Below the pieces are notes generated by a model. The model ran no database searches. It worked only from the letters and a program-made list of their open reading frames with translations, and was not told the origin of the DNA. A stretch of DNA of 64,000 bases from Flavobacteriaceae bacterium (GTDB taxonomy: Bacteria; Bacteroidota; Bacteroidia; Flavobacteriales; Flavobacteriaceae): contig CANGFO010000001.1 of assembly GCA_947453195.1 (NCBI GenBank), positions 186,001 to 250,000 of the forward strand, written 5' to 3'. The translations under genes and the position numbers were made by a program. Below, one piece after another: positions 27,020-35,789 of this stretch. Every line of letters starts with the position of its first letter. The first letter of the stretch is position 1.

Positions 27020-27595
27020 CTACTTTGTTTTTTTAACGTATTGTGTAAGGATATAAATATGTTGTCCTTCAACACGTCCTTCAATAAGATTGGCATCATC
27101 CCAAACTAATTTAATATTGTGAACCGCAGCACCACGCTTAGCAGTAAAAGTAGCTCCTTTTACATCTAAATCTTTGATTAATACCACAGAATCTCCATCT
27201 AAAAGGATGTTTCCATTTGAATCTTTATGTACAATTTTTCCTTCGTCATCGTCATTTTCTCCAGTTGCAGCAGCCCATTCTAGAGCTTCTTCGTCTAAGT
27301 ACATCATGTCTAAAGAATCTTGCTGCTTTAATCTAGCCAACATTCTCCAAGATACAATTTGTACCGGAAGATTTTCATTCCACATACTATCACTTAAACA
27401 ACGCCAGTGATTTAAATCGGTAGTTTCTGGATTTTCTATTTGTCCTACACAGGTTTTACATGCCAATATACTATCTTCGGGAGTAGCTTTTGAGTTGGGC
27501 GGTATGTGATAAACTACTAAATTTTCGTCTGTTCCGCACAATTCACATATAGAACCGCTACGATCTTTTAACCTTTTTTCTGTAACAATACTCAT
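27020..27595 (-). CDS. PhnA-domain zinc-ribbon protein
   Basis: The 191-residue product has an N-terminal zinc ribbon (C17 and C20 in CELC, C46 and C49 in CKTC) and a C-terminal PhnA/YjdM domain (about 120-191) with DSNGNILLDGDSVVLIKDLDVKG. Despite the name, the role of this family in phosphonate use is not established. It is cytoplasmic, without signal peptide. The start lies 15 bases after the stop of a small barrel gene, so both are probably on one transcript. The acidic linker TGENDDDEG is a normal feature of longer family members. Confidence 0.9.
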   Translation of the reverse strand: MSIVTEKRLKDRSGSICELCGTDENLVVYHIPPNSKATPEDSILACKTCVGQIENPETTDLNHWRCLSDSMWNENLPVQIVSWRMLARLKQQDSLDMMYLDEEALEWAAATGENDDDEGKIVHKDSNGNILLDGDSVVLIKDLDVKGATFTAKRGAAVHNIKLVWDDANLIEGRVEGQHIYILTQYVKKTK

Positions 27596-27610
27596 TTTAT
27601 TTTTATTAAT

Positions 27611-28102
27611 TTATAAATTAAAGGAAGCGCCAACAGTAAATACGAATTGGTTATTTAAATTTTCATATAGAATTGGACTAGTATTATATTTTGCTATTGG
27701 GAATCCTATTTCCGAATAGACTCCAAAGCCTTTGGTAAAGAAATAACGCCCTCCAAGATGCGCTCCAAAATTGCGCAATCCTAAATCTAAACCAGGATAG
27801 ATATCGGCATTATCTTTTATTTTAAAAACGTTCCCTAAATTGGCATTAAAGCGTGCTTTAACATCAAATCGATCTTCAAATTTAGGTGTTCCAAAATCTT
27901 GATTGGTATTTAATAAATAAGAGGCAACAAATCCATAAGACATGTTTTCGCCAATTCCAAAATCAGTAGAAACTGAAATTCCCGAACCCCATTTTTGAAT
28001 ATTTGCCCCAACTTGAAATTTAATATCTCCTTTTCCTTTATATGCTTGAGCCCCCACAAGGCCAGAAAAAGCCAGAAGTAGAACAATTAATAATTTTTTC
28101 AT
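27611..28102 (-). CDS. Small outer-membrane beta-barrel protein (DUF6646-like)
   Basis: I start it at 28102, where MKKLLIVLLLAFSGLVGAQA forms a signal peptide; the frame continues upstream to 28225 but that part overlaps the next gene and lacks export features. The mature chain of about 145 residues consists of amphipathic strands with repeated RFNANLGNVF, DLGLRNFGAHLGGRYFF and ends in TVGASFNL with a terminal aromatic-type strand. I recall such proteins as DUF6646, function unknown. A promoter box lies just upstream, and phnA follows. Confidence 0.8.
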   Translation of the reverse strand: MKKLLIVLLLAFSGLVGAQAYKGKGDIKFQVGANIQKWGSGISVSTDFGIGENMSYGFVASYLLNTNQDFGTPKFEDRFDVKARFNANLGNVFKIKDNADIYPGLDLGLRNFGAHLGGRYFFTKGFGVYSEIGFPIAKYNTSPILYENLNNQFVFTVGASFNL

Positions 28103-28121
28103 AGGTGATGAATTTATTTTA

Positions 28122-28129
28122 CAAAGATA
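28122..28129 (-). promoter_or_regulatory. -7 box for the small barrel / phnA unit
   Basis: Minus-strand TATCTTTG matches TAnnTTTG, 19 bases before the chosen ATG at 28102, which supports that start. The same TATCTTTG recurs before porZ and at 44770. Confidence 0.5.
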
Positions 28130-28151
28130 GAAATTCAATTGCAATGTGCTT

Positions 28152-28889
28152 TTAATTCCTTCCCTTTTCAGTAGGATATAATTCCGGTAGTGAATCACTC
28201 TGCCAGAATTCTTTTGTGTTAACATCCATAATGGTTAAGGGTCCTTTAAAAGCAGCACCCGTATCTACATTCCAAACACATGCTTTTTTAACTGGAATGG
28301 TTTGGTTGATTTTAGTAACAGGTGTATGGCCAATATAAATCTCATCATAAAGCAATAACCTTCTTGGATAGTACGCAGATTCTTTTTCAATATTTTCATC
28401 AAGAGCTAAGGCAGTTTCCCAAAGCGTGCGATCCCAATAAAATAACTTTGGAAAATATTCAAAAGTCACGCCATTCATATTGGTAAATCCAGCATGAATG
28501 AACAATCTGTTTTGTTGGTCGAGATGGTAATTTTGTAAGGAAGATAAAAAAGCACTATGCTCTTTTTTGGTTTTTTCTGAAACAACTGCATAAGCGGTAA
28601 CAGTAGCTTCTCCACCATGATTGTACCACAACGATTCATTAAAATTCTCTAAGTTTCCGTTAAGCCAATCAAGCAATAATTCGTCGTGATTTCCTCTAAG
28701 AAAAATACAATTTTGTTGCGTTCCAAGTGCAATTAAATAATCAATTACTTGTGGTGATTGACTCCATCCGTCCACATAATCTCCTAAAAAAATTAAAGTA
28801 TCTTTTTCAGAAACTTGGGCGCGCTCCATTATTTGGTGCACCGCACGCAATCCGCCATGAATATCTCCAATTACTAGTGTTCTGCTCAT
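28152..28889 (-). CDS. Calcineurin-like metallophosphoesterase (Ser/Thr phosphatase type)
   Basis: The 245-residue product contains the metallophosphoesterase motifs in order: LVIGDIHGG (residues 6-14), FLGDYVDGWSQSP and FLRGNHDELL, followed by the histidines of FIHAGFTN and IYIGHTPV. This pattern is that of diadenosine tetraphosphatase / PPP-type phosphatases. Substrate is unknown; it is cytoplasmic. I start at the ATG at 28889 (MSRTLVIGDIHGG) rather than 28910, because family members begin just before the first motif. It is divergent from the BI-1 gene. Confidence 0.9.
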   Translation of the reverse strand: MSRTLVIGDIHGGLRAVHQIMERAQVSEKDTLIFLGDYVDGWSQSPQVIDYLIALGTQQNCIFLRGNHDELLLDWLNGNLENFNESLWYNHGGEATVTAYAVVSEKTKKEHSAFLSSLQNYHLDQQNRLFIHAGFTNMNGVTFEYFPKLFYWDRTLWETALALDENIEKESAYYPRRLLLYDEIYIGHTPVTKINQTIPVKKACVWNVDTGAAFKGPLTIMDVNTKEFWQSDSLPELYPTEKGRN

Positions 28890-28993
28890 AATAGATACAA
28901 ACTTATACAAAGTAGTTTAATAAATAGCAATTTCTAATTGTTTAAATTAGGTTAAATATTTTGGCAATTCTTTTTTCATTTCAAAAGAAAAAG

Positions 28994-29001
28994 TATATTT
29001 G
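28994..29001 (+). promoter_or_regulatory. -7 box for the BI-1 gene
   Basis: TATATTTG matches TAnnTTTG, 22 bases before the ATG at 29024. An upstream TTTTG at 28959-28963 is too far to be a clear -33. Confidence 0.5.
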
Positions 29002-29023
29002 AAAAACAAAAAAATTTAATGTT

Positions 29024-29770
29024 ATGAATTCAAAAAATCCATTTTTTAAATCCGATACTTTTAACAGTAATAAAGTTCATGATGCCGTAATTATGGACCA
29101 ATATCAAACCATGACTGTTGCCGGAACAATCAACAAAAGTTTTATCCTTTTATTGTTATTGGTAGTAGGTGCATTTGGTACTTGGAACATGGTTGCTAAC
29201 GAGCAAAATCCTATGATATTTACAATTGGAGGTGCTATTGTTGGATTCATCTTAGTATTAATTACTTCTTTTAAACCCCATCTTTCAACTTATTTATCGC
29301 CTGCTTATGCAATTTGTGAAGGATTTTTTATTGGAGGGATTTCTGCTATTTTAGATCAAGTTTATCCTGGAATTGTAATCCAGGCGGTAACCTGCACTTT
29401 TGTTACTTTTTTAGTTTGTCTTGTATTATACAAATATAAAATTGTTCAAGTAACCGAAAAATTTAGATCGGTAGTAATCGCTGCAACTGCTGCAATTGCT
29501 ATTTATTATATTATTTCTTGGGGATTGACATTCTTCATAAACTACCAACCAGTTCATTATGGAAATTCTCTGCCTAGCATTGGAATTAGTCTTTTCGTAA
29601 TAGTAATTGCTGCTTTAAATTTATTTTTAGATTTCGATCAAATAGAAACCGGTGCAGCACAAGGCGCTCCAAAATATATGGAATGGTATGGCGCTATGGG
29701 ACTAATGATTACTTTAGTTTGGCTATATGTAGAATTCTTAAGATTGTTATCTAAATTATCTAAAAAATAA
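29024..29770 (+). CDS. Bax inhibitor-1 / YccA family membrane protein
   Basis: The 248-residue product has about seven hydrophobic segments and the family layout: a short cytoplasmic N-terminus, then TINKSFILLLLLVVGAFG, and a conserved acidic motif (LFLDFDQIETGAAQG) between late helices. It ends with positively charged KLSKK. The family includes pH-sensitive calcium leak channels and YccA, which modulates the FtsH protease; the activity of this one is unknown. This Bacteroidetes type has the longer first helix preceded by DQYQTMTVAGT. It is a single-gene unit with promoter box and terminator. Confidence 0.92.
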   Translation: MNSKNPFFKSDTFNSNKVHDAVIMDQYQTMTVAGTINKSFILLLLLVVGAFGTWNMVANEQNPMIFTIGGAIVGFILVLITSFKPHLSTYLSPAYAICEGFFIGGISAILDQVYPGIVIQAVTCTFVTFLVCLVLYKYKIVQVTEKFRSVVIAATAAIAIYYIISWGLTFFINYQPVHYGNSLPSIGISLFVIVIAALNLFLDFDQIETGAAQGAPKYMEWYGAMGLMITLVWLYVEFLRLLSKLSKK

Positions 29771-29790
29771 TTCTAAAATATATTTTTTAT

Positions 29791-29818
29791 AAAGCCGTTC
29801 TTTAGGGAATGGCTTTTT
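29791..29818 (+). terminator. Terminator after the BI-1 gene
   Basis: AAAGCCGTTC pairs with GAATGGCTTT (one G-U pair) around a TTTAGG loop and is followed by T residues. Confidence 0.8.
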
Positions 29819-29844
29819 GTTTTTAGGCTTTTAATATTTTAATT

Positions 29845-31077
29845 ATGTTTTCCAACAATTATTTTTTTGCATTAGTTTTTGTGTTGCTTATAGCAATGCC
29901 ATTGCATGCACAAAAAATAGATGATTGGAATCCAAAAGCGATAGACACCACATTATATAACGCCTTTGATGTTTCTAAAAACAACTTAGAAAACAATAAT
30001 TCCATATATCCGCTTTTGGCTAAATTGTATAAGATTAAACACTTTAGCAAAGAAAACGTTGTGTTTGTTCATATCGGGGATTCCCATATTCAAGGTGATG
30101 TGGCTACTTCGGTTATACGAAATGAATTGCAAGGCTATTTTGGAAATGCCGGTCGTGGCATGGTATTTCCCTACCAAGTAGGAAAATCAAATGCGCCCTA
30201 TGATATTTTTTCAAGTAGTCCTAGCGAATGGAAAAGCAGCAGATTGGCTCGAGTTGACACCACTATTACTTGTGGCGTTTCGGCATTTGGAATGCAATCA
30301 CAATGCCCAGATCCAGAATTTAATTTCGAATTACGATCGATAAATGGAGCTAAAGATTCCTTTGATAAAGTGCAATTATTTCTTGGCGGAGCAGTCTCAG
30401 AATTGTACATGGAATACAACGAATGTGAAGCCGAAAATGGTTGTTTTGCTTTCACTCCAGACCACACTATTTTAAATTTAAAAGCTCCTACATCAGCATT
30501 TCGTCTGGCTTTTCCAACTAACGATTCCATTAATTTTTATGGCGCATCTTTAGAGAAAAGAGATGCCTGCGGAATCATTTACCACAGTATTGGAGCGAAC
30601 GGCGCAAAATATTCGGACTATACTAAAACAGCTCAATTTTGGAAACATTTAAACAAACTAAAAGCTGATTGTTATATTATTTCTCTTGGAACAAATGAAG
30701 CTCAGGATCCGAATTTAACTGCCGAAATTTTTATTAATGACGTGAAAATTATGGTTGCTAAATTGCGTTTTGCATCGCCAGATGCTTGTATTATTCTTAC
30801 TACTCCTCCAGTATCTTATTTTAAGAAAAGCAAGCCCAATCCATCGCTTGAAACCATAACCAATGCGCTAATTGATTATTGCAACGCAACAAATTTGGTT
30901 TATTGGGATTTATATTCTATTTCTAAAGGAATTGAAGGCGCTTCCATTTGGAAGAAAAAACAATTGTTGCGTCAAGACTTGGTGCATTTTTCTAAAGAGG
31001 GTTATACACTACAAGGCAATTTATTTGTAGCCGCTTTCGCAAAAGTATGGAACGAGTTTTTGTGTAAAAACTACTAA
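29845..31077 (+). CDS. Secreted SGNH/GDSL-type hydrolase or acetyltransferase
   Basis: The 410-residue product has a signal peptide (FALVFVLLIAMPLHAQ). SGNH blocks are visible: HIGDSHIQGD with nucleophile S80, SLGTNEAQ as block III with Asn, and DLVHFSKEGY as block V with the Asp-His pair. Such enzymes are esterases or, beside an MBOAT protein, periplasmic acetyltransferases that move acetyl groups onto polysaccharides. It converges on an MBOAT gene, overlapping by four bases at their stop codons, and a paralogue lies beyond. A role in O-acetylation of an envelope glycan or peptidoglycan is inferred from context. Confidence 0.85.
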   Translation: MFSNNYFFALVFVLLIAMPLHAQKIDDWNPKAIDTTLYNAFDVSKNNLENNNSIYPLLAKLYKIKHFSKENVVFVHIGDSHIQGDVATSVIRNELQGYFGNAGRGMVFPYQVGKSNAPYDIFSSSPSEWKSSRLARVDTTITCGVSAFGMQSQCPDPEFNFELRSINGAKDSFDKVQLFLGGAVSELYMEYNECEAENGCFAFTPDHTILNLKAPTSAFRLAFPTNDSINFYGASLEKRDACGIIYHSIGANGAKYSDYTKTAQFWKHLNKLKADCYIISLGTNEAQDPNLTAEIFINDVKIMVAKLRFASPDACIILTTPPVSYFKKSKPNPSLETITNALIDYCNATNLVYWDLYSISKGIEGASIWKKKQLLRQDLVHFSKEGYTLQGNLFVAAFAKVWNEFLCKNY

Positions 31078-32552
31078 AACTGTAAGTAGATTGGCATTAC
31101 TGGTTTAGCACTTTTAAATATCGCATACAAAGCAATAAAAAGATACATTCCAACTAGATAATACACCATAGGAAAGCGTTTTTGTTTTTCTATAATCTTA
31201 TCAGAAAAGCTGTCCGGAATTAAATGTAACGAATACCCAATTGCAATCATGATGATTACATATTTATAGTTTTCTACATATTCGTAGGCTCCATCAAAAG
31301 TGAATTGATAGACTATTTGATGGATGAATTGTAAAGCAGTATCAAGATTGCTCGCCTTGAAGAATATCCAGCAAAAACAAACAAAATGGAAGGTGATTAT
31401 GGCATAGAAAAAATTACTCAACCCCGAAGGCAGTAGTTTCAATTTTCCGAAAAGAAAGGTCCACATTTTATTAATCATTAAACCCGTTCCGTGAAGTGCT
31501 CCCCAAATGATAAAATTCCAACTTGCGCCATGCCAAAATCCTCCAATTAGCATGGTTAAGAATAGGTTTAAATTGGTTCTGAATTTTCCTTTTCGATTTC
31601 CACCCATAGAAATATAAAGGTAATCGCGCAACCAGCTTGAAAGTGAAATGTGCCATCTGCGCCAAAATTCACTCACCGATTTACTTTGGTATGGTGATAA
31701 AAAGTTGGTTGGAATTGTGATCCCCATCCATTTAGAAATTCCTATAGCCACATCGCTATATCCGCTAAAATCACAGTAAATTACTATGGCATAGCCATAC
31801 AATGCGACTAAACATTCCAATCCATTATGAAGATGAGGTCCATCAAAAACATAGTTTACAAGATTCACCGAAATATAATCGGAGATGATTAATTTCTTAA
31901 TTAATCCGGTAATGATTAGATAAAACCCTTTAGAAAAATCGGTATCGCTTACATAATATTCTTTCTTTAACTGCGGAATAAAATCTTTGGCACGAACTAT
32001 AGGTCCCATTACTAGTTTTGGGAAAAACGAAAGAAATAACAGGTAGTTTACTATTCCTTTTTCGGGCTCTATTTCTCCTCGATATACATCAATGGTATAA
32101 CTCAGGTTTTCGAAAGTAAAAAAGGAAATACCAATTGGTAATAGGATGTGTAATACATTAAATTTTAATTCGGAGAAATTATTCCAAACCTCAATAAAAA
32201 AATTAGTGTATTTAAAATAAAATAACAGCCCAAGGTTGAAAACAACACTTAAAAATAATAGAAATTGTTTCCCTCCTTTTTTCTTAACCTTAAATATCCA
32301 ATTGGAAATACCGTAATTAAAAAAGGCCGAGAGAATTACAATTGACACAAAACTACCGCTAGCTTTATAGAAAAAATAAAGTGAAAACAACGAAAGTACA
32401 ATCGCTCTGTGCTTGTAGTTTTTTCTGAATAAGTAATAAAATAAAATGAATGCCGATAAAAAATACACGAAGAACCCATTGTTAAACAACAACGGATTGT
32501 GAGCATCATATAATAGCTGCTCTTTTACGCTATTCCAATCTATTTGTATCAT
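31074..32552 (-). CDS. MBOAT-family O-acyltransferase (AlgI/PatA-like)
   Basis: The 492-residue integral membrane protein has about ten hydrophobic helices and the MBOAT motifs FWRRWHISLSSWLRDYLY (H301) and IGGFWHGASWNF (H341, the expected catalytic histidine). The PVMGPIVRAKDFIPQ stretch typical of AlgI/DltB/PatA proteins is recognisable as KLVMGPIVRAKDFIPQ. Proteins of this type pass acetyl groups across the membrane to a partner enzyme. Its start overlaps the stop of the upstream SGNH gene as ATGA, implying coupled translation. The acceptor polymer is not known. Confidence 0.93.
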   Translation of the reverse strand: MIQIDWNSVKEQLLYDAHNPLLFNNGFFVYFLSAFILFYYLFRKNYKHRAIVLSLFSLYFFYKASGSFVSIVILSAFFNYGISNWIFKVKKKGGKQFLLFLSVVFNLGLLFYFKYTNFFIEVWNNFSELKFNVLHILLPIGISFFTFENLSYTIDVYRGEIEPEKGIVNYLLFLSFFPKLVMGPIVRAKDFIPQLKKEYYVSDTDFSKGFYLIITGLIKKLIISDYISVNLVNYVFDGPHLHNGLECLVALYGYAIVIYCDFSGYSDVAIGISKWMGITIPTNFLSPYQSKSVSEFWRRWHISLSSWLRDYLYISMGGNRKGKFRTNLNLFLTMLIGGFWHGASWNFIIWGALHGTGLMINKMWTFLFGKLKLLPSGLSNFFYAIITFHFVCFCWIFFKASNLDTALQFIHQIVYQFTFDGAYEYVENYKYVIIMIAIGYSLHLIPDSFSDKIIEKQKRFPMVYYLVGMYLFIALYAIFKSAKPVMPIYLQF

Positions 32553-34042
32553 ATAGAATCGGATTTTATTATTGGTTTTACTGCTTTAGGCTTTGCAGGA
32601 GATTTTGGGATTATTGTTTTTTGTGTATCCGCCTTTACTTTTTTTATTTCAATTGGATTTACAGGCATAGGGGTAGTAACTGATTTATTCAATTTTTTAT
32701 GTGAAACCGCTTTTTTATAATCGTTGATTAGCGCTTTAAAAATGGTTTTACTTACCGCTTTTGCTCCTCTAAAATTAAAATGAATATAATCTTTATTTGC
32801 AAACGGAACAATGCTGTCTGCCCATTTTACAATGGTTCCGTTTCCACCAATAGATTTGTAGAAATTATAAAAAGGGATATTGGTATCGTAGGATAATCGA
32901 GCCTGAGTTTGAATCAAAGAATCAATTCCTATGGCGGTTTTCCATTGTCCGTCATAATTAAATGCTCTATCTGAACAGCTAAACAACAAAAATTCCGTGT
33001 TTGGCATGTTGTTTTGAAACTTCTTAATTACTGGGCGCATGCCACGATAGTAGTAGTCGTAATTGGTGTCATTAGGTTGAAACATTAAATTTACCCCATA
33101 CTGAAAAACAATTAGATCATAATATCCGGTTTTATTTAGTTCCGCTAATAAACTACTGCTTATTTTTTTAAGTTCTACTCCGGTAATTCCACGGAAAGAG
33201 TAATTATCCAACACAATTCCCGATTGTGGTTCAGAGCTAACACCATAAATAGGGGTATGTTTTGCATATACCGTAAACTTAGCTTTGCTAGAAACCCCAC
33301 TTCCAATTAACACCCGATTGAATTCGGAGTTGGCAGGGAATTTTCTTACAGAATCATTCAACTTAACGGATATAGTATCTCCCTTACCATAAAGTAACCA
33401 TTTTTGGGTTATTTGCGTGCTGTTTTTTTTGACATTATCTCTAAAATCAACTTCTAGATTATTGGTAAAAAAGGAATATCCAGACAAAAACAATCCGGAA
33501 TTATGCTCTTGTTTTTTAAAGTTATCTACTTTAAAATCACCGTTTAAAAATACTTTGGCGGTTCTTCTAAAATCAGAGGAAACACAAGAAATTGGTACAT
33601 AACCAACTCCTTTTTGTTGACCGAAATAATTCTGCAATTGCTCCCGAATATCTTGCGTAATAAAATCGCCTTCAATTTGGCTGTCACCAAACCAAGCTAT
33701 TCGTATTTTCACTTTTTTACCTTCTGCAAGTTGCAGCAATTTTTGAGAAATTTTTGGCAAAGCCGGAGCTAGAGTGTCTGTATTGTATTGAATTAGCGTA
33801 TTTTTCTTATGATAGGCTTCGAATTCATTGATGGTATACGCTTCTGAAGCTGAGGTATTCGAATGGTGTTTCGTTTTGTCCTGCTCTTTTTTTGTTGCTT
33901 CTTTTACTAAAATATCCGATAGTAAATTCACATTTTTAAAATAAGGATAATAGGCTCCAATCTCTTTTGAGAATGCAGACAAAACCAGCTGAATGCTTGA
34001 GACCAATAAAATAAAGAGGATTACTTTTTTGCTATGGTTCAT
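32549..34042 (-). CDS. SGNH-type partner of the MBOAT acyltransferase
   Basis: The 497-residue product begins with one hydrophobic segment (VILFILLVSSIQLVLSAF), so it is either anchored in the inner membrane or exported. The SGNH domain starts at about residue 110 with WFGDSQIEGD (nucleophile S121); later YGVN and DYIHFNFRGA supply the Asn and Asp-His positions. The final 50 residues are Lys/Pro-rich and low complexity. It is coupled to the MBOAT gene by an ATGA overlap, like PatA-PatB or AlgI-AlgJ/X pairs. It resembles the SGNH protein at 29845 in block I but is diverged elsewhere. Confidence 0.85.
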   Translation of the reverse strand: MNHSKKVILFILLVSSIQLVLSAFSKEIGAYYPYFKNVNLLSDILVKEATKKEQDKTKHHSNTSASEAYTINEFEAYHKKNTLIQYNTDTLAPALPKISQKLLQLAEGKKVKIRIAWFGDSQIEGDFITQDIREQLQNYFGQQKGVGYVPISCVSSDFRRTAKVFLNGDFKVDNFKKQEHNSGLFLSGYSFFTNNLEVDFRDNVKKNSTQITQKWLLYGKGDTISVKLNDSVRKFPANSEFNRVLIGSGVSSKAKFTVYAKHTPIYGVSSEPQSGIVLDNYSFRGITGVELKKISSSLLAELNKTGYYDLIVFQYGVNLMFQPNDTNYDYYYRGMRPVIKKFQNNMPNTEFLLFSCSDRAFNYDGQWKTAIGIDSLIQTQARLSYDTNIPFYNFYKSIGGNGTIVKWADSIVPFANKDYIHFNFRGAKAVSKTIFKALINDYKKAVSHKKLNKSVTTPMPVNPIEIKKVKADTQKTIIPKSPAKPKAVKPIIKSDSI

Positions 34043-34174
34043 GAACCTTAATTAGAAATGAGTTGTCTTAAAATAGCTTTGTTTATCGGTTCAAAAAAAT
34101 ATGAATTTCACGGCAAAAGTAAAAAAAAGGAAGCGTGTTTTACATTTTATATAAAAATAATTTTATTGCGAATA

Positions 34175-35257
34175 TTAAAACTCAAATCGCAGCTGTACAA
34201 CTACCGTTTTTTTAATTTCTGTGTTTAAATTATTTAAGGAAATTCCTAGCAATCTTACGGAGTCTTTCATCCGCTCTTGGTATAATAATTCTTTGGATGT
34301 TTCCAATATTAATCCCTTATCGGAAATAAAATAAGGTAAGGTTTTACTTCGGGTTTGGGTTGTAAAGTCGCTGTATTTTATTTTCAAGGTAACCGTTTTA
34401 CCGGAGATTGAATATTTCTTTAATCGTTTTTCCAATTCGGCTGCAATGCGCTCTAACTTTTCAAACATAAAAATCTCTGAAGTTAAGTTTTCATTAAAAG
34501 TATGTTCTGCTCCCACCGACTTAGAGATCCGGTCGGGTTTTACTTCACTTGTATGAATTCCTCGAACTATGTTGTAATAAAATCGTCCACTTTTCCCAAA
34601 ATGTTGTTCGAGATATTCTTTAGATTTCGTTTTTAAGTCTTTTCCAGTAAAGATGCCGTGTTGGTACATTTTTTCTTTAGTAACTTTTCCTATACCATAG
34701 AATTTTTTTATGTCTAAAAGTTCTAAAAATTCTTCTACTTCTTCAGGGTTAACTGTTTTTTGTCCGTTTGGCTTATTGTAATCACTGGCAATTTTAGCTA
34801 CAAATTTATTGACCGATATTCCAGCCGAAGCGGTTAAACCCACTTCTTCAAAAATGCGTTTTCTTATTTCTTGGGCGATAAGTGTTGCACTAGGATTTCC
34901 TTTTTTATTTTGGGTAACATCTAAATAGGCCTCATCTAAAGAAAGAGGCTCAACCAAATCGGTGTAATCCAAAAATATCTTTCTTATCTTTTTAGAGATT
35001 TCTTTATAACGCTCAAAACGAGGTTTTACAAAGATGAGTTCGGGGCAATTGCGTTTCGCTTGTACGCCACTCATAGCACTTCTCACGCCAAATTTACGCG
35101 CTTCATAACTAGCTGCAGAAACCACACCCCGCACTTCACTTCCGCCCACGGCCAATGGTTTGCCCTTAAGTTCTGGGAAGTCCATTTGCTCTACCGAAGC
35201 ATAGAAGGCATCCATATCAATATGGATGATTTTGCGTTGTATGTTTTCTTGAGACAT
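34175..35257 (-). CDS. dinB: DNA polymerase IV
   Basis: This Y-family polymerase copies past DNA lesions with low fidelity. The 360-residue product has the catalytic residues D14 (HIDMDAFYASVEQ) and D108/E109 (LSLDEAYLDVT), the helix-hairpin-helix FYGIGKVTKEKM, and the little finger domain to the end. The C-terminal sequence stops at VVQLRFEF without the usual QL[S/D]LF clamp-binding pentapeptide, although 'QLRFEF' may serve. A promoter box sits only four bases from the ATG. The gene is divergent from a CYTH-domain gene. Confidence 0.95.
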   Translation of the reverse strand: MSQENIQRKIIHIDMDAFYASVEQMDFPELKGKPLAVGGSEVRGVVSAASYEARKFGVRSAMSGVQAKRNCPELIFVKPRFERYKEISKKIRKIFLDYTDLVEPLSLDEAYLDVTQNKKGNPSATLIAQEIRKRIFEEVGLTASAGISVNKFVAKIASDYNKPNGQKTVNPEEVEEFLELLDIKKFYGIGKVTKEKMYQHGIFTGKDLKTKSKEYLEQHFGKSGRFYYNIVRGIHTSEVKPDRISKSVGAEHTFNENLTSEIFMFEKLERIAAELEKRLKKYSISGKTVTLKIKYSDFTTQTRSKTLPYFISDKGLILETSKELLYQERMKDSVRLLGISLNNLNTEIKKTVVVQLRFEF

Positions 35258-35261
35258 ACTA

Positions 35262-35269
35262 CAAATTTA
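35262..35269 (-). promoter_or_regulatory. -7 box immediately before dinB
   Basis: Minus-strand TAAATTTG matches TAnnTTTG and ends only four bases before the dinB ATG, implying a very short or absent leader. Confidence 0.4.
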
Positions 35270-35294
35270 GTTTTTTTATTGGAGGGAGAAATAG

Positions 35295-35302
35295 TATTTT
35301 TG
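35295..35302 (+). promoter_or_regulatory. -7 box for the CYTH gene
   Basis: TATTTTTG matches TAnnTTTG, 18 bases before the ATG at 35321. This supports the short CYTH start over the longer open frame upstream. Confidence 0.5.
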
Positions 35303-35320
35303 AAGCAAATAGCTTGTATT

Positions 35321-35785
35321 ATGATTGAAATAGAACGAAAATTTTTAGTTACCTCTTTGGATTTTATTGCTGTTGCATTTGCACAAAATGAAATTGCACA
35401 GGGATATCTTAATTCCAATCCAGAACGAACGGTTCGCATTAGAATTAAAGGTGAAAAAGGGTATATAACGATTAAAGGTTCAGGAAATGAAAGTGGCACT
35501 TCTAGAATGGAGTGGGAGAAAGAGATCTCCCTAGAGGAAGCCAAATCATTATTAAAATTATGCGAAAAAGGGGTTATTGAAAAAACTCGTTATGAAGTTA
35601 AATCAGGACATCACATTATTGAAATTGATGTTTTTCACGGAGATAATGACGGCTTAATAATGGCTGAGGTAGAACTTGAAAACGAAAATGAAGCTATTGA
35701 AAAACCCAATTGGTTGGGAAAAGAAGTAACCGGAGACAAGCGTTATTACAACTCCTACCTTAGCTTACATCCTTACAAGACATGA
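35321..35785 (+). CDS. CYTH-domain protein (triphosphate tunnel metalloenzyme)
   Basis: The 154-residue product starts with MIEIERKFLV, which contains the defining ExExK motif (E3, E5, K7), and continues with TVRIRIKGEKGYITIKG and WEKEISLEEAK, the basic and acidic strands of the tunnel. Bacterial members hydrolyse inorganic triphosphate or related substrates; the exact one is not known. The open frame extends upstream to 35060 through the dinB coding region, but the ExExK motif must be near the start, so I use 35321. It ends four bases from the convergent rlpA stop. Confidence 0.9.
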   Translation: MIEIERKFLVTSLDFIAVAFAQNEIAQGYLNSNPERTVRIRIKGEKGYITIKGSGNESGTSRMEWEKEISLEEAKSLLKLCEKGVIEKTRYEVKSGHHIIEIDVFHGDNDGLIMAEVELENENEAIEKPNWLGKEVTGDKRYYNSYLSLHPYKT

Positions 35786-35789
35786 TAAA

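Noticed and set aside
27611..28225. Barrel gene starting at 28225
   Set aside because: The extra 41 residues overlap the phosphatase gene, and the signal peptide and promoter box both point to 28102.
35060..35320. Long N-terminal extension of the CYTH gene to 35060
   Set aside because: It runs antisense through conserved dinB codons, has no export or domain features, and the ExExK motif and promoter box fit the start at 35321.
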